Assembly (NCBI GenBank): GCA_900545025.1
Contig: UQXH01000029.1
Location: 1-20,780 of the forward strand
From: an uncultured Phascolarctobacterium sp.
GTDB taxonomy: Bacteria > Bacillota > Negativicutes > Acidaminococcales > Acidaminococcaceae
DNA: 20,780 nucleotides
Direction of reading: 5' to 3'
The notes beneath the pieces were generated by a model. The model was not told the origin of the DNA. It did not search any database and saw nothing but the letters and a program-made list of their open reading frames with translations. The first letter of the stretch is position 1, and the number at the start of each line of letters is the position of its first letter. Shown piece by piece: positions 7,718 to 15,023 of this stretch. Both the position numbers and the translations under genes were made by a program.

Positions 7718-7725
7718 GAATATGG

Positions 7726-7764
7726 GAAGAAGATATTGAATTTTTTCAATATCTTCTTCTGCTT
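7726..7764 (+). terminator. Strong hairpin between the DUF1847 and RocB-like genes
   Basis: A perfect 15-bp stem (7726-7740 with 7745-7759) has a TTTT loop and is followed by TGCTTTT. It starts 8 bases after the stop codon of the upstream gene. The T tract is short and interrupted and runs into the ribosome binding site of the next gene, so it may be a partial terminator or attenuator. Confidence 0.7.
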
Positions 7765-7778
7765 TTAAGGAGAGTAAG

Positions 7779-9329
7779 ATGCTGGAAGAAAGAATTTTAG
7801 AAATTACTAAGCAAGCGGTTAGTATTTATAGCCCTACTAATACAGCTGCAGAAAAATATATAGAGCAATATCTGCTGCAGGTACTGCAGCAGATGCCTTA
7901 TTTTAAAAGACATCAGGCATTATGCGGTGCTTATGAGCTTCCCGAGGATGTATGGCAGCGCAGCTGTATATATGGCTTAGTATTAGGCAAGAGCCGCCGG
8001 ACGGTAATTTATATGGGGCATCATGATGTGGTTGATACCGATGTATACGGCAGTTTGGCAAAAGTAGCTACGCAGCCGGAATTGCTGGCACAGGAACTGC
8101 AGAAGGCAGATTTAGATGAAGATACAAAAAAAGATCTTGCTTCCGGGCAGTGGCTGTTTGGTCGCGGTACCTGCGATATGAAAGGCGGAATGGCAGCGCA
8201 GCTGGCCGTGCTGGAACAGTATGCGGCAAATCCTGACAGCGGCAGCCTGCTGTTTTTATCAGTGCCGGATGAAGAGGCTTTTTCTGCCGGCATGCGCGGC
8301 TGCCTGCCGCTGCTGCAAGAACTGCGCGAGCGTTATGGTCTTTGTTATGAACTGGCGGTAAACTGCGAGCCTAACAGCAGAGAGAACGGAATGCAGACTG
8401 TTTACACCGGGACGGTGGGCAAGCTGCTGCCCTGCGTGCTGGTACAGGGACGCGCCGTACAGATAGGCAGTTATTATGAAGGTGTGAATCCGGTAGCGAT
8501 TGTAGCAGAAATTGTCAGCAGGACTGAAGGAGACCGTTCACTGGTAGACATAGAAAATGACGAACAGACTGTACCGCCGGTATGGAATTTTATGCGTGAT
8601 TTTAAAAGCAGCTATGATTTTTCCCTGCCGCGACGCGGAGCTGCCTATTGTAATATACTGACATATCATAGACAGCCTGCAGAAGTATTGCAGTGGCTGG
8701 AAGATAAGTGCCGCGAAGCCGCTGATGCTGCCATGGCTAAGCAGGGCAGCGGCAACAGCGTAGCGGTACTCAGGTATGAGCAGCTGCTGGAAAAGGCGCA
8801 GAAAAGGACGGGCTTTGAAGAATTTTATCAAAAGCTGCAGCAGGAAATGGCAAGAAGGCTGCAGGAAGAGAAAACAGATTTCCCGGCACTGACTTTATGG
8901 GCGATGGAGCAGGTGCTTGATTTTACAGAATGTGACGAGCCATTAATTATCATTGGTTTTGCGCCGCCTTATTATCCGCCGCTGAGCAGTAAAAAGCTGG
9001 CAAAAGATTTTGCGCGGGTGGAAAGCTTCGTGCAGACCTTATTGCCGTTAAAGCTTAAAAGCTATTTTATGGGCATTTCTGACTGCAGTTATCTGGGAGC
9101 AGAGCAGGAGCCTGACAGTGCTTTTGGTTGTAATGCGCCTGCCTGGGGAAAGCTGTATAGCTTTGACAGCAAAGTTTTGGCTGCTTTACAGATTCCCTTT
9201 TTATTATTAGGCCCTTGGGGTAAAGATTTGCACAGGCGCACGGAACGAGTACATATCGGCAGTTTGTGTCATGAATTGCCGCAGGTACTGCAAAAATTAA
9301 ATAATTTTATTTGGGAAGCGCAACAGTGA
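7779..9329 (+). CDS. RocB-like M20 family metallopeptidase
   Basis: A 516-residue zinc-type M20 hydrolase close to the RocB arginine-utilisation family. Metal and active-site motifs are MGHHDVVDTDVYG, FGRGTCDMKGGMA and SVPDEEAFSAGMRGC. The RocB-type stretch YTGTVGKLLPCVLVQG followed by YYEGVNPVAIVAEI starts the dimerisation region, which is longer than in ordinary M20 peptidases. No signal peptide is visible, so it is likely cytoplasmic. AAGGAG precedes the ATG at 7779. No roc genes lie nearby, so a role in arginine or ornithine breakdown is not supported by context and the substrate is unknown. A clean terminator follows the gene. Confidence 0.85.
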   Translation: MLEERILEITKQAVSIYSPTNTAAEKYIEQYLLQVLQQMPYFKRHQALCGAYELPEDVWQRSCIYGLVLGKSRRTVIYMGHHDVVDTDVYGSLAKVATQPELLAQELQKADLDEDTKKDLASGQWLFGRGTCDMKGGMAAQLAVLEQYAANPDSGSLLFLSVPDEEAFSAGMRGCLPLLQELRERYGLCYELAVNCEPNSRENGMQTVYTGTVGKLLPCVLVQGRAVQIGSYYEGVNPVAIVAEIVSRTEGDRSLVDIENDEQTVPPVWNFMRDFKSSYDFSLPRRGAAYCNILTYHRQPAEVLQWLEDKCREAADAAMAKQGSGNSVAVLRYEQLLEKAQKRTGFEEFYQKLQQEMARRLQEEKTDFPALTLWAMEQVLDFTECDEPLIIIGFAPPYYPPLSSKKLAKDFARVESFVQTLLPLKLKSYFMGISDCSYLGAEQEPDSAFGCNAPAWGKLYSFDSKVLAALQIPFLLLGPWGKDLHRRTERVHIGSLCHELPQVLQKLNNFIWEAQQ

Positions 9330-9331
9330 GA

Positions 9332-9358
9332 AGAGAAGGCCTTGGCCTTCTCTTTTTA
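9332..9358 (+). terminator. Terminator after the RocB-like gene
   Basis: AGAGAAGGCC (9332-9341) pairs with GGCCTTCTCT (9344-9353) and is followed by TTTTTA. It separates the RocB-like gene from the Dha/LsrF operon. Confidence 0.9.
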
Positions 9359-9382
9359 TATGCTTTAATTTTCAGAATATAA

Positions 9383-9411
9383 TTTACATATGTTCTAACA
9401 AATGTTAAAAT
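9383..9411 (+). promoter_or_regulatory. Sigma-A promoter of the dhaL-dhaK-lsrF-like operon
   Basis: TTTACA (9383-9388) and TAAAAT (9406-9411) have a 17-base spacer, lying 35 bases before the dhaL start and after the upstream terminator. The same hexamer pair and spacing recur at 13367-13395. Confidence 0.75.
9386..9405. promoter_or_regulatory. 20-bp palindromic operator inside the promoter spacer
   Basis: ACATATGTTCTAACAAATGT is an inverted repeat with 8 of 10 positions paired (ACATnTGTT/AACAnATGT). It overlaps the end of the -35 and fills the whole spacer, so a bound repressor would block RNA polymerase. The SorC-family regulator encoded at the end of the operon is the obvious candidate ligand-responsive repressor. 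That pairing is inference. Confidence 0.65.
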
Positions 9412-9445
9412 AAGAGTAACGATATTGAAGCTGAGAGGTGATAAG

Positions 9446-10060
9446 ATGCTTACCTTAGAACTTTTACAGAAAATGCTGCTGGCTGCAGCTGTGGGGCTGA
9501 AAGAACAAAGCAAATACTTATGTGAGCTGGACAGTGTGGCTGGTGACGGTGATCACGGTATTACTATCGGACGCATGGCGGATGCTATGAAAGGACGTCT
9601 GGAAGAAGGCGGTACCGACATGAAAGAGCTGCTGGATGATTTGAGCATGCTGTTTATGAGCAGCAATGGCGGTAGTGCCGGTCCGTTGTGGGGAACAATT
9701 TTCGGCGGTTTTGCTGAGGGCGTGGCAGAAGGAGTTACAGAGCTGGATGCCCAAGGCTTAAAGCAGATGTTTGCGCAGGCTAAAGAGGACTTTGCCGAAA
9801 TATCCAAGGCAAAACTGGGTGATAAGACCATGGTAGATGCTCTGTATCCGGCGCTGGATGCAGGTATGCATACTGATGGAGATTTAAAGACAGTTATGCA
9901 GGCTGTGGCTGCTGCTGCCAAGCAGGGAGCAGATGCTACTGCCGATATGGTTGCTCGCTTTGGCCGTGCCAAAAACGTGGGCGAACGCAGCTTAGGCACC
10001 AAGGATCCCGGCGCAGTTTCTATTTCTATCCTCTTTAACTCTATGGCAGAGGCATTATAG
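9446..10060 (+). CDS. dhaL: Dihydroxyacetone kinase subunit DhaL-like (nucleotide-binding)
   Basis: A 204-residue Dak2/DhaL domain protein that would bind ADP/ATP and magnesium and work with DhaK. The nucleotide/Mg motif LDSVAGDGDHG spans residues 28-38. SSNGGSAGPLWGTIFGGFAEG and the C-terminal GTKDPGAVSISILF are family features. The ATG at 9446 was chosen because AGAGGTG lies 7 bases upstream. An in-frame start 21 bases earlier has no comparable site. It is the first gene of the operon, before dhaK, which reverses the common dhaK-dhaL order. No DhaM phosphocarrier gene is in the operon, so the phosphoryl donor (ATP directly, or a DhaM encoded elsewhere) is open. Confidence 0.92.
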   Translation: MLTLELLQKMLLAAAVGLKEQSKYLCELDSVAGDGDHGITIGRMADAMKGRLEEGGTDMKELLDDLSMLFMSSNGGSAGPLWGTIFGGFAEGVAEGVTELDAQGLKQMFAQAKEDFAEISKAKLGDKTMVDALYPALDAGMHTDGDLKTVMQAVAAAAKQGADATADMVARFGRAKNVGERSLGTKDPGAVSISILFNSMAEAL

Positions 10061-10062
10061 TT

Positions 10063-10088
10063 TTTCGAAAGCGGTAAGCTTTGCGAAA
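10063..10088 (+). other. Intercistronic hairpin between dhaL and dhaK
   Basis: TTTCG-AAAGC (10063-10072) pairs with GCTTT-CGAAA (10078-10082 and 10084-10088), with one bulged G and a GGTAA loop. No T run follows, so it is not a standard terminator. It may protect or process the mRNA upstream of dhaK. Confidence 0.55.
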
Positions 10089-10122
10089 TATATTAAGGAT
10101 TTATTTTTACGGAGGCGACATT

Positions 10123-11115
10123 ATGAAAAAGTTTATCAACAATCCTGAAAATCTGACTTCTGAATTGCTGGAAGGCTTGGCTCTGGCTAATCCTGACATT
10201 ATTTCTTTGGAACAGGGCAACCTGGTTGTCAATAAAAAACTGAAAGATGCTGACCGTGTAACTATCGTTACTCTTGGCGGCACTGGTCACGAGCCTGCTA
10301 TCAGCGGCTTTGTAGGCGAAGGTATGGTAGATATTTCCGTAGCAGGCAATATCTTTGCTGCACCTGGTCCTCAAGCCTGCGTAGAAGCTATCAAGATGGC
10401 TGACAAAGGTCATGGCGTACTCTTTGTAGTATTGAACCATGCCGGTGATATGCTGACCGGTAACCTGACTATGAAACAGGTAAAAAAACTGGGCTTAAAT
10501 GTTGTAAAAGTAGTTACCCAGGAAGATATTGCCAATGCACCGCGCGAAAATGCTGATGACCGCCGTGGCCTGGTTGGCTGTATTCCTTTATATAAGATTG
10601 CAGGCGCTGCAGCTGCTGCAGGTAAATCTTTGGAAGAAGTTGCTGCTATCGCTCAGAAATTTGCTGATAATATGGCTACTATCGCTGTTGCTACTGTTGG
10701 CGCAACTCATCCGGCTACCGGTATGGAAATCGCACATATCGCTGAAGGTACTATGGAAGTAGGCATGGGCCAGCACGGTGAAGGCGGCGGCGGGACCCAG
10801 CCGATGAAATCTGCTGATGAAACTGCAGAACTGATGATGGAAGCATTGCTGAAAGACCTTAATGTACAAGCCGGAGAAAAACTGCTGGTAATCATCAATG
10901 GCAGCGGTGCAACTACTCTTATGGAACAATTGATTGTTTTCCGCGGCTGCTGCAAATATCTGGCACAGAAAGGTATTGAAGTCGCTGCCAGTGCTGTAGG
11001 TGAAATTCTTACTGTACAGGAAACTGCAGGATTCCAGATGTTTATTGCCAGAATGGACGAAGAAATGCTTGGCTACTGGAATGCTCCCTGCCGTACCCCT
11101 TACTACAGAAACTAA
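10123..11115 (+). CDS. dhaK: Dihydroxyacetone kinase subunit DhaK-like (substrate-binding)
   Basis: A 330-residue Dak1 domain protein. The three residues known to matter in E. coli DhaK fall at the same numbers here: H56 in GGTGHEPAISG, D109 in LNHAGDM, and H218 in GMGQHGEGGGG, the histidine that binds the substrate carbonyl covalently. The substrate should therefore be a short ketone or aldehyde with a primary hydroxyl, such as dihydroxyacetone, erythrulose or a related compound. It is about 25 residues shorter than E. coli DhaK at the C-terminus. The ATG at 10123 has GGAGG 7 bases upstream. Codon use leans to GCT, ACT and ATC more than in neighbouring genes, which suggests high expression. 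Confidence 0.93.
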   Translation: MKKFINNPENLTSELLEGLALANPDIISLEQGNLVVNKKLKDADRVTIVTLGGTGHEPAISGFVGEGMVDISVAGNIFAAPGPQACVEAIKMADKGHGVLFVVLNHAGDMLTGNLTMKQVKKLGLNVVKVVTQEDIANAPRENADDRRGLVGCIPLYKIAGAAAAAGKSLEEVAAIAQKFADNMATIAVATVGATHPATGMEIAHIAEGTMEVGMGQHGEGGGGTQPMKSADETAELMMEALLKDLNVQAGEKLLVIINGSGATTLMEQLIVFRGCCKYLAQKGIEVAASAVGEILTVQETAGFQMFIARMDEEMLGYWNAPCRTPYYRN

Positions 11116-11143
11116 TGATCTGCTGAGATAAAGGAGAACTATA

Positions 11144-12025
11144 ATGGCTGATAAAGATGGCAACATTTTAGCAAAAGATTACGGCATCGGTATTGCGCCG
11201 CCGGTACATAATTTTCATGTCAAAGGCATGAACAGTGCCGGCTGGGGTATGCAAAGCCGTCTTTCCAAAATCTTTGCCGATGATGGACATACGATAATGC
11301 TGGCTTTTGATCATGGCTATATCATGGGTTCTACTGCCGGCCTGGAGCGTCTTGATCTGGTTATTCCGCCGCTGATGCAGTATGCTGACTGCCTGATGGC
11401 TACCAGAGGAGCGCTGCGTACCTGTATTCCTTCCAATCATAATAAAGCTATCGCCTTGCGCTGCACTGCTGACGGCAGCGTGCTTAAAGATGATATGAGC
11501 TTTGGTACGGCTGCTGTTGATATTGAAGACGCTATCCGTATGAATGCTTCTTGCATGGCAGTACAGTGCTTTGTAGGTGCTGACGGTGAGTTGGGCTCGC
11601 TGGATAATCTGGCATATTATGTTAATGCCGGTGAAAAATACGGGATTCCTGTATTAGGCGTTGTTGCAGTAGGCAAAGAAATGGAACGTACTACCAGATA
11701 TTTTGCACTGGCTACCAGACTGCTGGCAGAGCAGGGTGCGCATATTATCAAAACTTACTACTGCGAAAACTTTGAGCAGATTACTGCTGCCTGCCCAGTT
11801 CCCATCGTTATTGCGGGCGGCAAGAAGATTCCTGAAAGCGAAGCGCTGGCTATGGCGTACCGCGCTGTCAGCGAGGGCGCTGCCGGTGTAGATATGGGCC
11901 GTAACGTATTGCAGGCAGAATGTCCCAGTGCTATGCTGCAGGCTATCAGGATGGTGGTCCATGAAGGTGCCAAACCGGAAGAGGCATATCATGCTTATGA
12001 ACTTTTGAAAAAGGACGTGAAATAA
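11144..12025 (+). CDS. LsrF-like class I aldolase / thiolase
   Basis: A 293-residue protein very similar over its whole length to E. coli LsrF as I recall it, the enzyme that transfers an acetyl group from 3-hydroxy-5-phosphonooxypentane-2,4-dione to CoA in AI-2 breakdown. Shared blocks are WGMQSRLSKIF, IMLAFDHGY (D56), STAGLERLDL, CLMATRGALR, GAHIIKTYY with the Schiff-base lysine at K203 (also K203 in LsrF), CPVPIVIAGGKK and GASGVDMGRN-like GAAGVDMGRN. The fold is the FbaB/DhnA TIM barrel. AAAGGAG precedes the ATG. None of the lsr transporter genes, lsrG or lsrK is adjacent. The kinase in this operon is DhaKL, so the substrate may be AI-2 derived or a different phosphorylated ketone. Confidence 0.88.
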   Translation: MADKDGNILAKDYGIGIAPPVHNFHVKGMNSAGWGMQSRLSKIFADDGHTIMLAFDHGYIMGSTAGLERLDLVIPPLMQYADCLMATRGALRTCIPSNHNKAIALRCTADGSVLKDDMSFGTAAVDIEDAIRMNASCMAVQCFVGADGELGSLDNLAYYVNAGEKYGIPVLGVVAVGKEMERTTRYFALATRLLAEQGAHIIKTYYCENFEQITAACPVPIVIAGGKKIPESEALAMAYRAVSEGAAGVDMGRNVLQAECPSAMLQAIRMVVHEGAKPEEAYHAYELLKKDVK

Positions 12026-12343
12026 ATGAAAGAATTTATGCATGTAGGCGTACCTACTGATATCTCCCGTCCCGGCGAGATGTATGCAGAAGGCATCAAA
12101 ACACATATTATTGATCCGGCCAGCAATGAATTTCATATCGAATATCTGCGTTTTGAAAAAGATACTCCGTTGCCGCAAGAACTGCAGACAATGGTGCATG
12201 TAGCTTACAAGGTTGACGATTTGGATAAACAGCTGCAGGAAAACCAAGTTGTAGTAGAGCCTTGGATGGCTGATGAGCATACCCGCATTGCTTTTGTGAT
12301 GAAAGACGGCATCCTGTTCGAGCTGATGGAAGAAGTAAAGTAA
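12026..12343 (+). CDS. Small VOC/glyoxalase-fold protein
   Basis: A 105-residue protein with the VOC superfamily pattern. Putative metal ligands sit at the expected strand positions: H6 (MHVGVP), E39 (FHIEYLRF), H58 (MVHVAYKV) and E99 (ILFELME). VOC proteins are metal-dependent isomerases, epimerases, lyases or dioxygenases. In this operon an isomerase or epimerase acting on a phosphorylated keto compound would fit, taking the place that LsrG holds in the lsr system, but that is inference. It starts directly after the stop codon of the LsrF-like gene (TAAATG), with GGACGTG upstream, and is clearly cotranscribed. Confidence 0.75.
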   Translation: MKEFMHVGVPTDISRPGEMYAEGIKTHIIDPASNEFHIEYLRFEKDTPLPQELQTMVHVAYKVDDLDKQLQENQVVVEPWMADEHTRIAFVMKDGILFELMEEVK

Positions 12344-12344
12344 G

Positions 12345-13244
12345 ATGCTTACTCCTCAGGAACGCAACGAGCTGATTACTGCTGCCAAGCTGTATTATGA
12401 AGAGAATTTGACGCAGGCTGAGGTTGCTGCCAGGCTGGGAGTTTCGCGTCCGACAGTAAGCAAGATGCTGACGCGGGCGCGTGAAACGGGGATAGTCCAC
12501 ATCGAAGTCAGAACGGCTGAGGAAGGTAATGCCGAGCTGCTGAAAACCTTGCAGCAGCGATACCATCTGCAGGGCGGACTGGTACTGCGCAAGGAGGACG
12601 GCATCTGGCAGCAGGCCGCCAGATATCTGGCGCTGGAACTGCCTTATGCTCATTATGTAGGCTTAGGCTGGGGCTATGCTATAGGCGAAATTGTAAATGA
12701 ATTATGCAGATTAGGCGGCAGGCATGAAGGCGTAGTTTATCCTTTGATTGGTAAGGCCCATATTCCCAATAAGGGCTATCATCCTGATGAACTGGTGCGG
12801 CTTTGGGGTGCTTCCTGCGGCAGACAGCCATGTGTGATGAATTGTCCGGCTTTTCCTGATTCGGAAGAGGAACGTGAAAATTACGAAGCCGGTGCGGCTT
12901 ATAAAGCTATCTATCGTTTATGGCAGCAGACGGATGCTGCGGTGCTGGGCATTAAAGGTTATCCCGGCGTACCGGATGAAGCTACGGCTACCAGGTTCGG
13001 AGATGCGCTGCAGCGGCAAAAAGCGGTAGGAAGCTTCCTTTCTTACTACTATAACAACCGCGGCGAGTTTATCAGCGGCAATAATGATTTCTGCATGCAT
13101 GTGCCGCTGTCGATGCTGAGACATTGCAGCAAGGTTATCGGTATAATTGCAGATGATAATGTACGGGCAGCGGAAGGCGCCTTGAAGACGGGTATCCTGA
13201 CCCATATCATCCTGACGGAAAATATGGCGCAGAAGCTGCTATGA
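12345..13244 (+). CDS. SorC/DeoR-LsrR family sugar-binding transcriptional regulator
   Basis: A 299-residue regulator with an N-terminal helix-turn-helix (about 22-43, LTQAEVAARLGVSRPTVSKM) and a C-terminal SorC effector domain that binds phosphorylated sugars. Family features are YVGLGWGYAIGEIV and the final GILTHIILTENMAQKLL. It starts one base after the VOC gene stop and ends at the operon terminator, so it is probably autoregulated. LsrR of the AI-2 system belongs to this family. A likely binding site is the 20-bp palindrome within the operon promoter, and the inducer is probably the phosphorylated pathway intermediate. Both points are inference. Confidence 0.9.
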   Translation: MLTPQERNELITAAKLYYEENLTQAEVAARLGVSRPTVSKMLTRARETGIVHIEVRTAEEGNAELLKTLQQRYHLQGGLVLRKEDGIWQQAARYLALELPYAHYVGLGWGYAIGEIVNELCRLGGRHEGVVYPLIGKAHIPNKGYHPDELVRLWGASCGRQPCVMNCPAFPDSEEERENYEAGAAYKAIYRLWQQTDAAVLGIKGYPGVPDEATATRFGDALQRQKAVGSFLSYYYNNRGEFISGNNDFCMHVPLSMLRHCSKVIGIIADDNVRAAEGALKTGILTHIILTENMAQKLL

Positions 13245-13250
13245 TTAACT

Positions 13251-13280
13251 GACCGGTATAGCTTTTATGCCGGTCTTTTT
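13251..13280 (+). terminator. Terminator of the dhaL-sorC operon
   Basis: GACCGGTATA (13251-13260) pairs with TATGCCGGTC (13266-13275), including one G-T pair, and is followed by TTTTT. It begins 6 bases after the regulator stop. Confidence 0.9.
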
Positions 13281-13366
13281 ATATTGCTGCAGATATGACA
13301 AAAATGTAAAATTTCATACAAAGTATTCAGAAAAAAGAGAATATTTAGCGTAAATGGCATTTTTAG

Positions 13367-13395
13367 TTTACAAGCAATTAAGAACAGCGTAAAAT
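13367..13395 (+). promoter_or_regulatory. Sigma-A promoter of the substrate-binding protein gene
   Basis: TTTACA (13367-13372) and TAAAAT (13390-13395) have a 17-base spacer. They are identical in hexamers and spacing to the promoter at 9383, but lack its palindrome. The region 13281-13458 holds no gene, and I see no T-box or riboswitch in it. Confidence 0.65.
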
Positions 13396-13458
13396 GAACA
13401 CAATAACCTTCAAGGGTCGTTAAATTTTGTAGTATTGTAGAATGGAAGGATGATTAAG

Positions 13459-14463
13459 ATGATGGTATTGAAAAGTAAAAAAATCAAAGCGCTGACAGCA
13501 GGTATTATGCTTACGTTGGCTATGGGTCTGTTAGGAGGCTGCGGCAGCGATAAGAAAGAAGCAGGCGATAAAAAGGTAAACGTAGGTATTGTGCAGATGG
13601 TAGAGCATGAAGCTCTTGATTCTGCCAACAAAGGTTTTGTAGATGGCATGGCTGCCAAAGGGTATAAAGAAGGTCAGAATGTGGTTTATGATCGTCAAAA
13701 TGCGCAGGCTGATCAGTCCAACCTGCAGAATATTGCTCATCGCTTTGTCAGCAATAAGGTTGATTTAATTTGTGCAATCGCAACTCCGGCGGCACAGACA
13801 GTTGCCAATGTAACTAAGGATATTCCCATCGTAGCTACGGCTGTAACCGATTATGAAGCGGCGAAACTGGTAAAATCTAATGAAAAGCCCGCTACTAATG
13901 TTACCGGTACTACTGATATGAATCCTGTAGAAGCCCAGCTTGATTTGTTGCTGAAGCTGGTCCCGGGAGCAAAGACTATCGGCACTATTTACTGCTCCAG
14001 CGAGGTTAATTCCCAGCTGCAGGTAGAACTGCTGAAGAAGGCGGCAGCTGCTAAGGGTATTGCTGTTAAAGAAGCTACCGTATCCACCGTAAATGATATC
14101 CAGCAGGCTGCGCGCAGTCTGGTTGGCGATGTACAGGCAATCTATGTGCCTACTGACAATGTACTGGCTTCTGCAATGCCCACGCTGAATGTAGTGACTG
14201 CTGAAGCTAAATTGCCGGTAATCTGCGGTGAAGGCGGTATGGTAAAGGCCGGCGGTTTGGCTACCCTGGGTATTGATTACTACAAACTTGGTGTACAGAC
14301 CGGTGAAATGGCTGCTGATATTCTGAGCGGCAAAGCAAAACCTGCTGATATGGCTATCCAGGCTCAGAAAGAATTCACTGTCATGATTAACAAGAAAGAA
14401 GCACAGAAAATAGGTCTGACCATTCCAGAAGCTGTAATGAAAGACGCTAAGATTATCGAATAA
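13459..14463 (+). CDS. ABC transporter substrate-binding lipoprotein (TrpX-like)
   Basis: A 334-residue exported lipoprotein with a positively charged start, a hydrophobic stretch and lipobox LLGGC, giving the lipid-modified C28. The mature part matches the ABC_sub_bind/TrpX family: VGIVQMVEHEALDSANKGF, YDRQNAQADQSNLQNIAHRFV, IATPAAQTVAN, VTGTTDMNPVEAQLDLL and the C-terminal GLATLGIDYYKLGVQTGEMAADIL. Relatives are linked to tryptophan or other small-molecule uptake. The substrate here is not determined. The ATG at 13459 was chosen because GGAAGG lies 9 bases upstream; an ATG 9 bases earlier would directly abut that site, and another ATG follows at 13462. It is followed by a bidirectional terminator, so it is monocistronic and apart from its permease genes. 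Confidence 0.88.
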   Translation: MMVLKSKKIKALTAGIMLTLAMGLLGGCGSDKKEAGDKKVNVGIVQMVEHEALDSANKGFVDGMAAKGYKEGQNVVYDRQNAQADQSNLQNIAHRFVSNKVDLICAIATPAAQTVANVTKDIPIVATAVTDYEAAKLVKSNEKPATNVTGTTDMNPVEAQLDLLLKLVPGAKTIGTIYCSSEVNSQLQVELLKKAAAAKGIAVKEATVSTVNDIQQAARSLVGDVQAIYVPTDNVLASAMPTLNVVTAEAKLPVICGEGGMVKAGGLATLGIDYYKLGVQTGEMAADILSGKAKPADMAIQAQKEFTVMINKKEAQKIGLTIPEAVMKDAKIIE

Positions 14464-14513
14464 AGCATAAATGTCTGCCATTTTTATGGCAGACATTTTG
14501 TGAATTTATGCTT
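14463..14513. terminator. Bidirectional terminator between convergent genes
   Basis: The inner stem ATGTCTGCCAT (14471-14481) pairs with ATGGCAGACAT (14486-14496) around a TTTT loop, and TTTG follows. Outer arms AAGCATAAAT (14463-14472) and ATTTATGCTT (14504-14513) can also pair. It joins the stop codons of the substrate-binding gene and the minus-strand EamA gene and can serve both. Confidence 0.85.
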
Positions 14514-14925
14514 AAAATATAAGGAGCAAGGTTCCCAGTGTTATCAGTACGCCTCCGATTATGGTTTTAAGGGTAACTGTTTCTCCCAAGATAAAGAAAG
14601 CCATGACCATCGTGATTACTACGCTGAATTTATCTACAGGGACTACCCTGCTGGCTTCGCCTATCTGTAAAGCGTAAAAATAACAGAGCCAGGAAAGTCC
14701 TGTCGCCAGGCCGCTGAGGATGAGGAAAAGCCAGCTCTTTGAACTGATGTCAGGAAGTTGGTTTAGTTTACCGGTCATTAAGACTATCCCCCAGGCCATG
14801 ATTAGGACGACCAGGGTACGGATGGCAGTAGCCAGATTGGAATTAACGTTTTCAATACCTATTTTTGCCAGAATAGAAGTCAGCGCTGCAAATACGGCTG
14901 ATAATAAAGCAAAAATTGCCCACAT
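14512..14925 (-). CDS. Single-domain EamA/DMT family transporter
   Basis: A 137-residue, almost wholly hydrophobic protein with one EamA unit of about five membrane segments. The N-terminal WAIFALLSAVFAALTSILAK and the C-terminal FFILGETVTLKTIIGGVLI are typical, including the GE.(V/L).. motif before the last helix. Most DMT exporters have two such units, and a half-size protein would need to dimerise. GAGGTG lies 6 bases before the ATG at 14925. An in-frame GTG 9 bases upstream overlaps that site and is less likely. The gene runs against its neighbours and splits a TrpX-like gene from its permease and ATPase. Its substrate is unknown. Confidence 0.85.
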   Translation of the reverse strand: MWAIFALLSAVFAALTSILAKIGIENVNSNLATAIRTLVVLIMAWGIVLMTGKLNQLPDISSKSWLFLILSGLATGLSWLCYFYALQIGEASRVVPVDKFSVVITMVMAFFILGETVTLKTIIGGVLITLGTLLLIF

Positions 14926-15023
14926 AATGTTCACCTCACATTTCTTCTTAAAATTATAGAATAGAAAACTGAATATAGGATAAATATTTATAAAAATTTT
15001 TGGTAAGATGGAAGGATGGTAGT

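Noticed and set aside
13281..13458. Possible T-box or riboswitch before the TrpX-like gene
   Set aside because: I found no T-box core (AGGGTGGNACCGCG-like), no specifier-loop structure and no terminator/antiterminator pair; only a promoter is supported.
13459..14463. Idea that the lipoprotein next to the LsrF-like operon is an AI-2 receptor (LsrB)
   Set aside because: Its sequence is of the TrpX/ABC_sub_bind type, not the LsrB/ribose-binding type, and a strong terminator plus a separate promoter isolate it from the operon.
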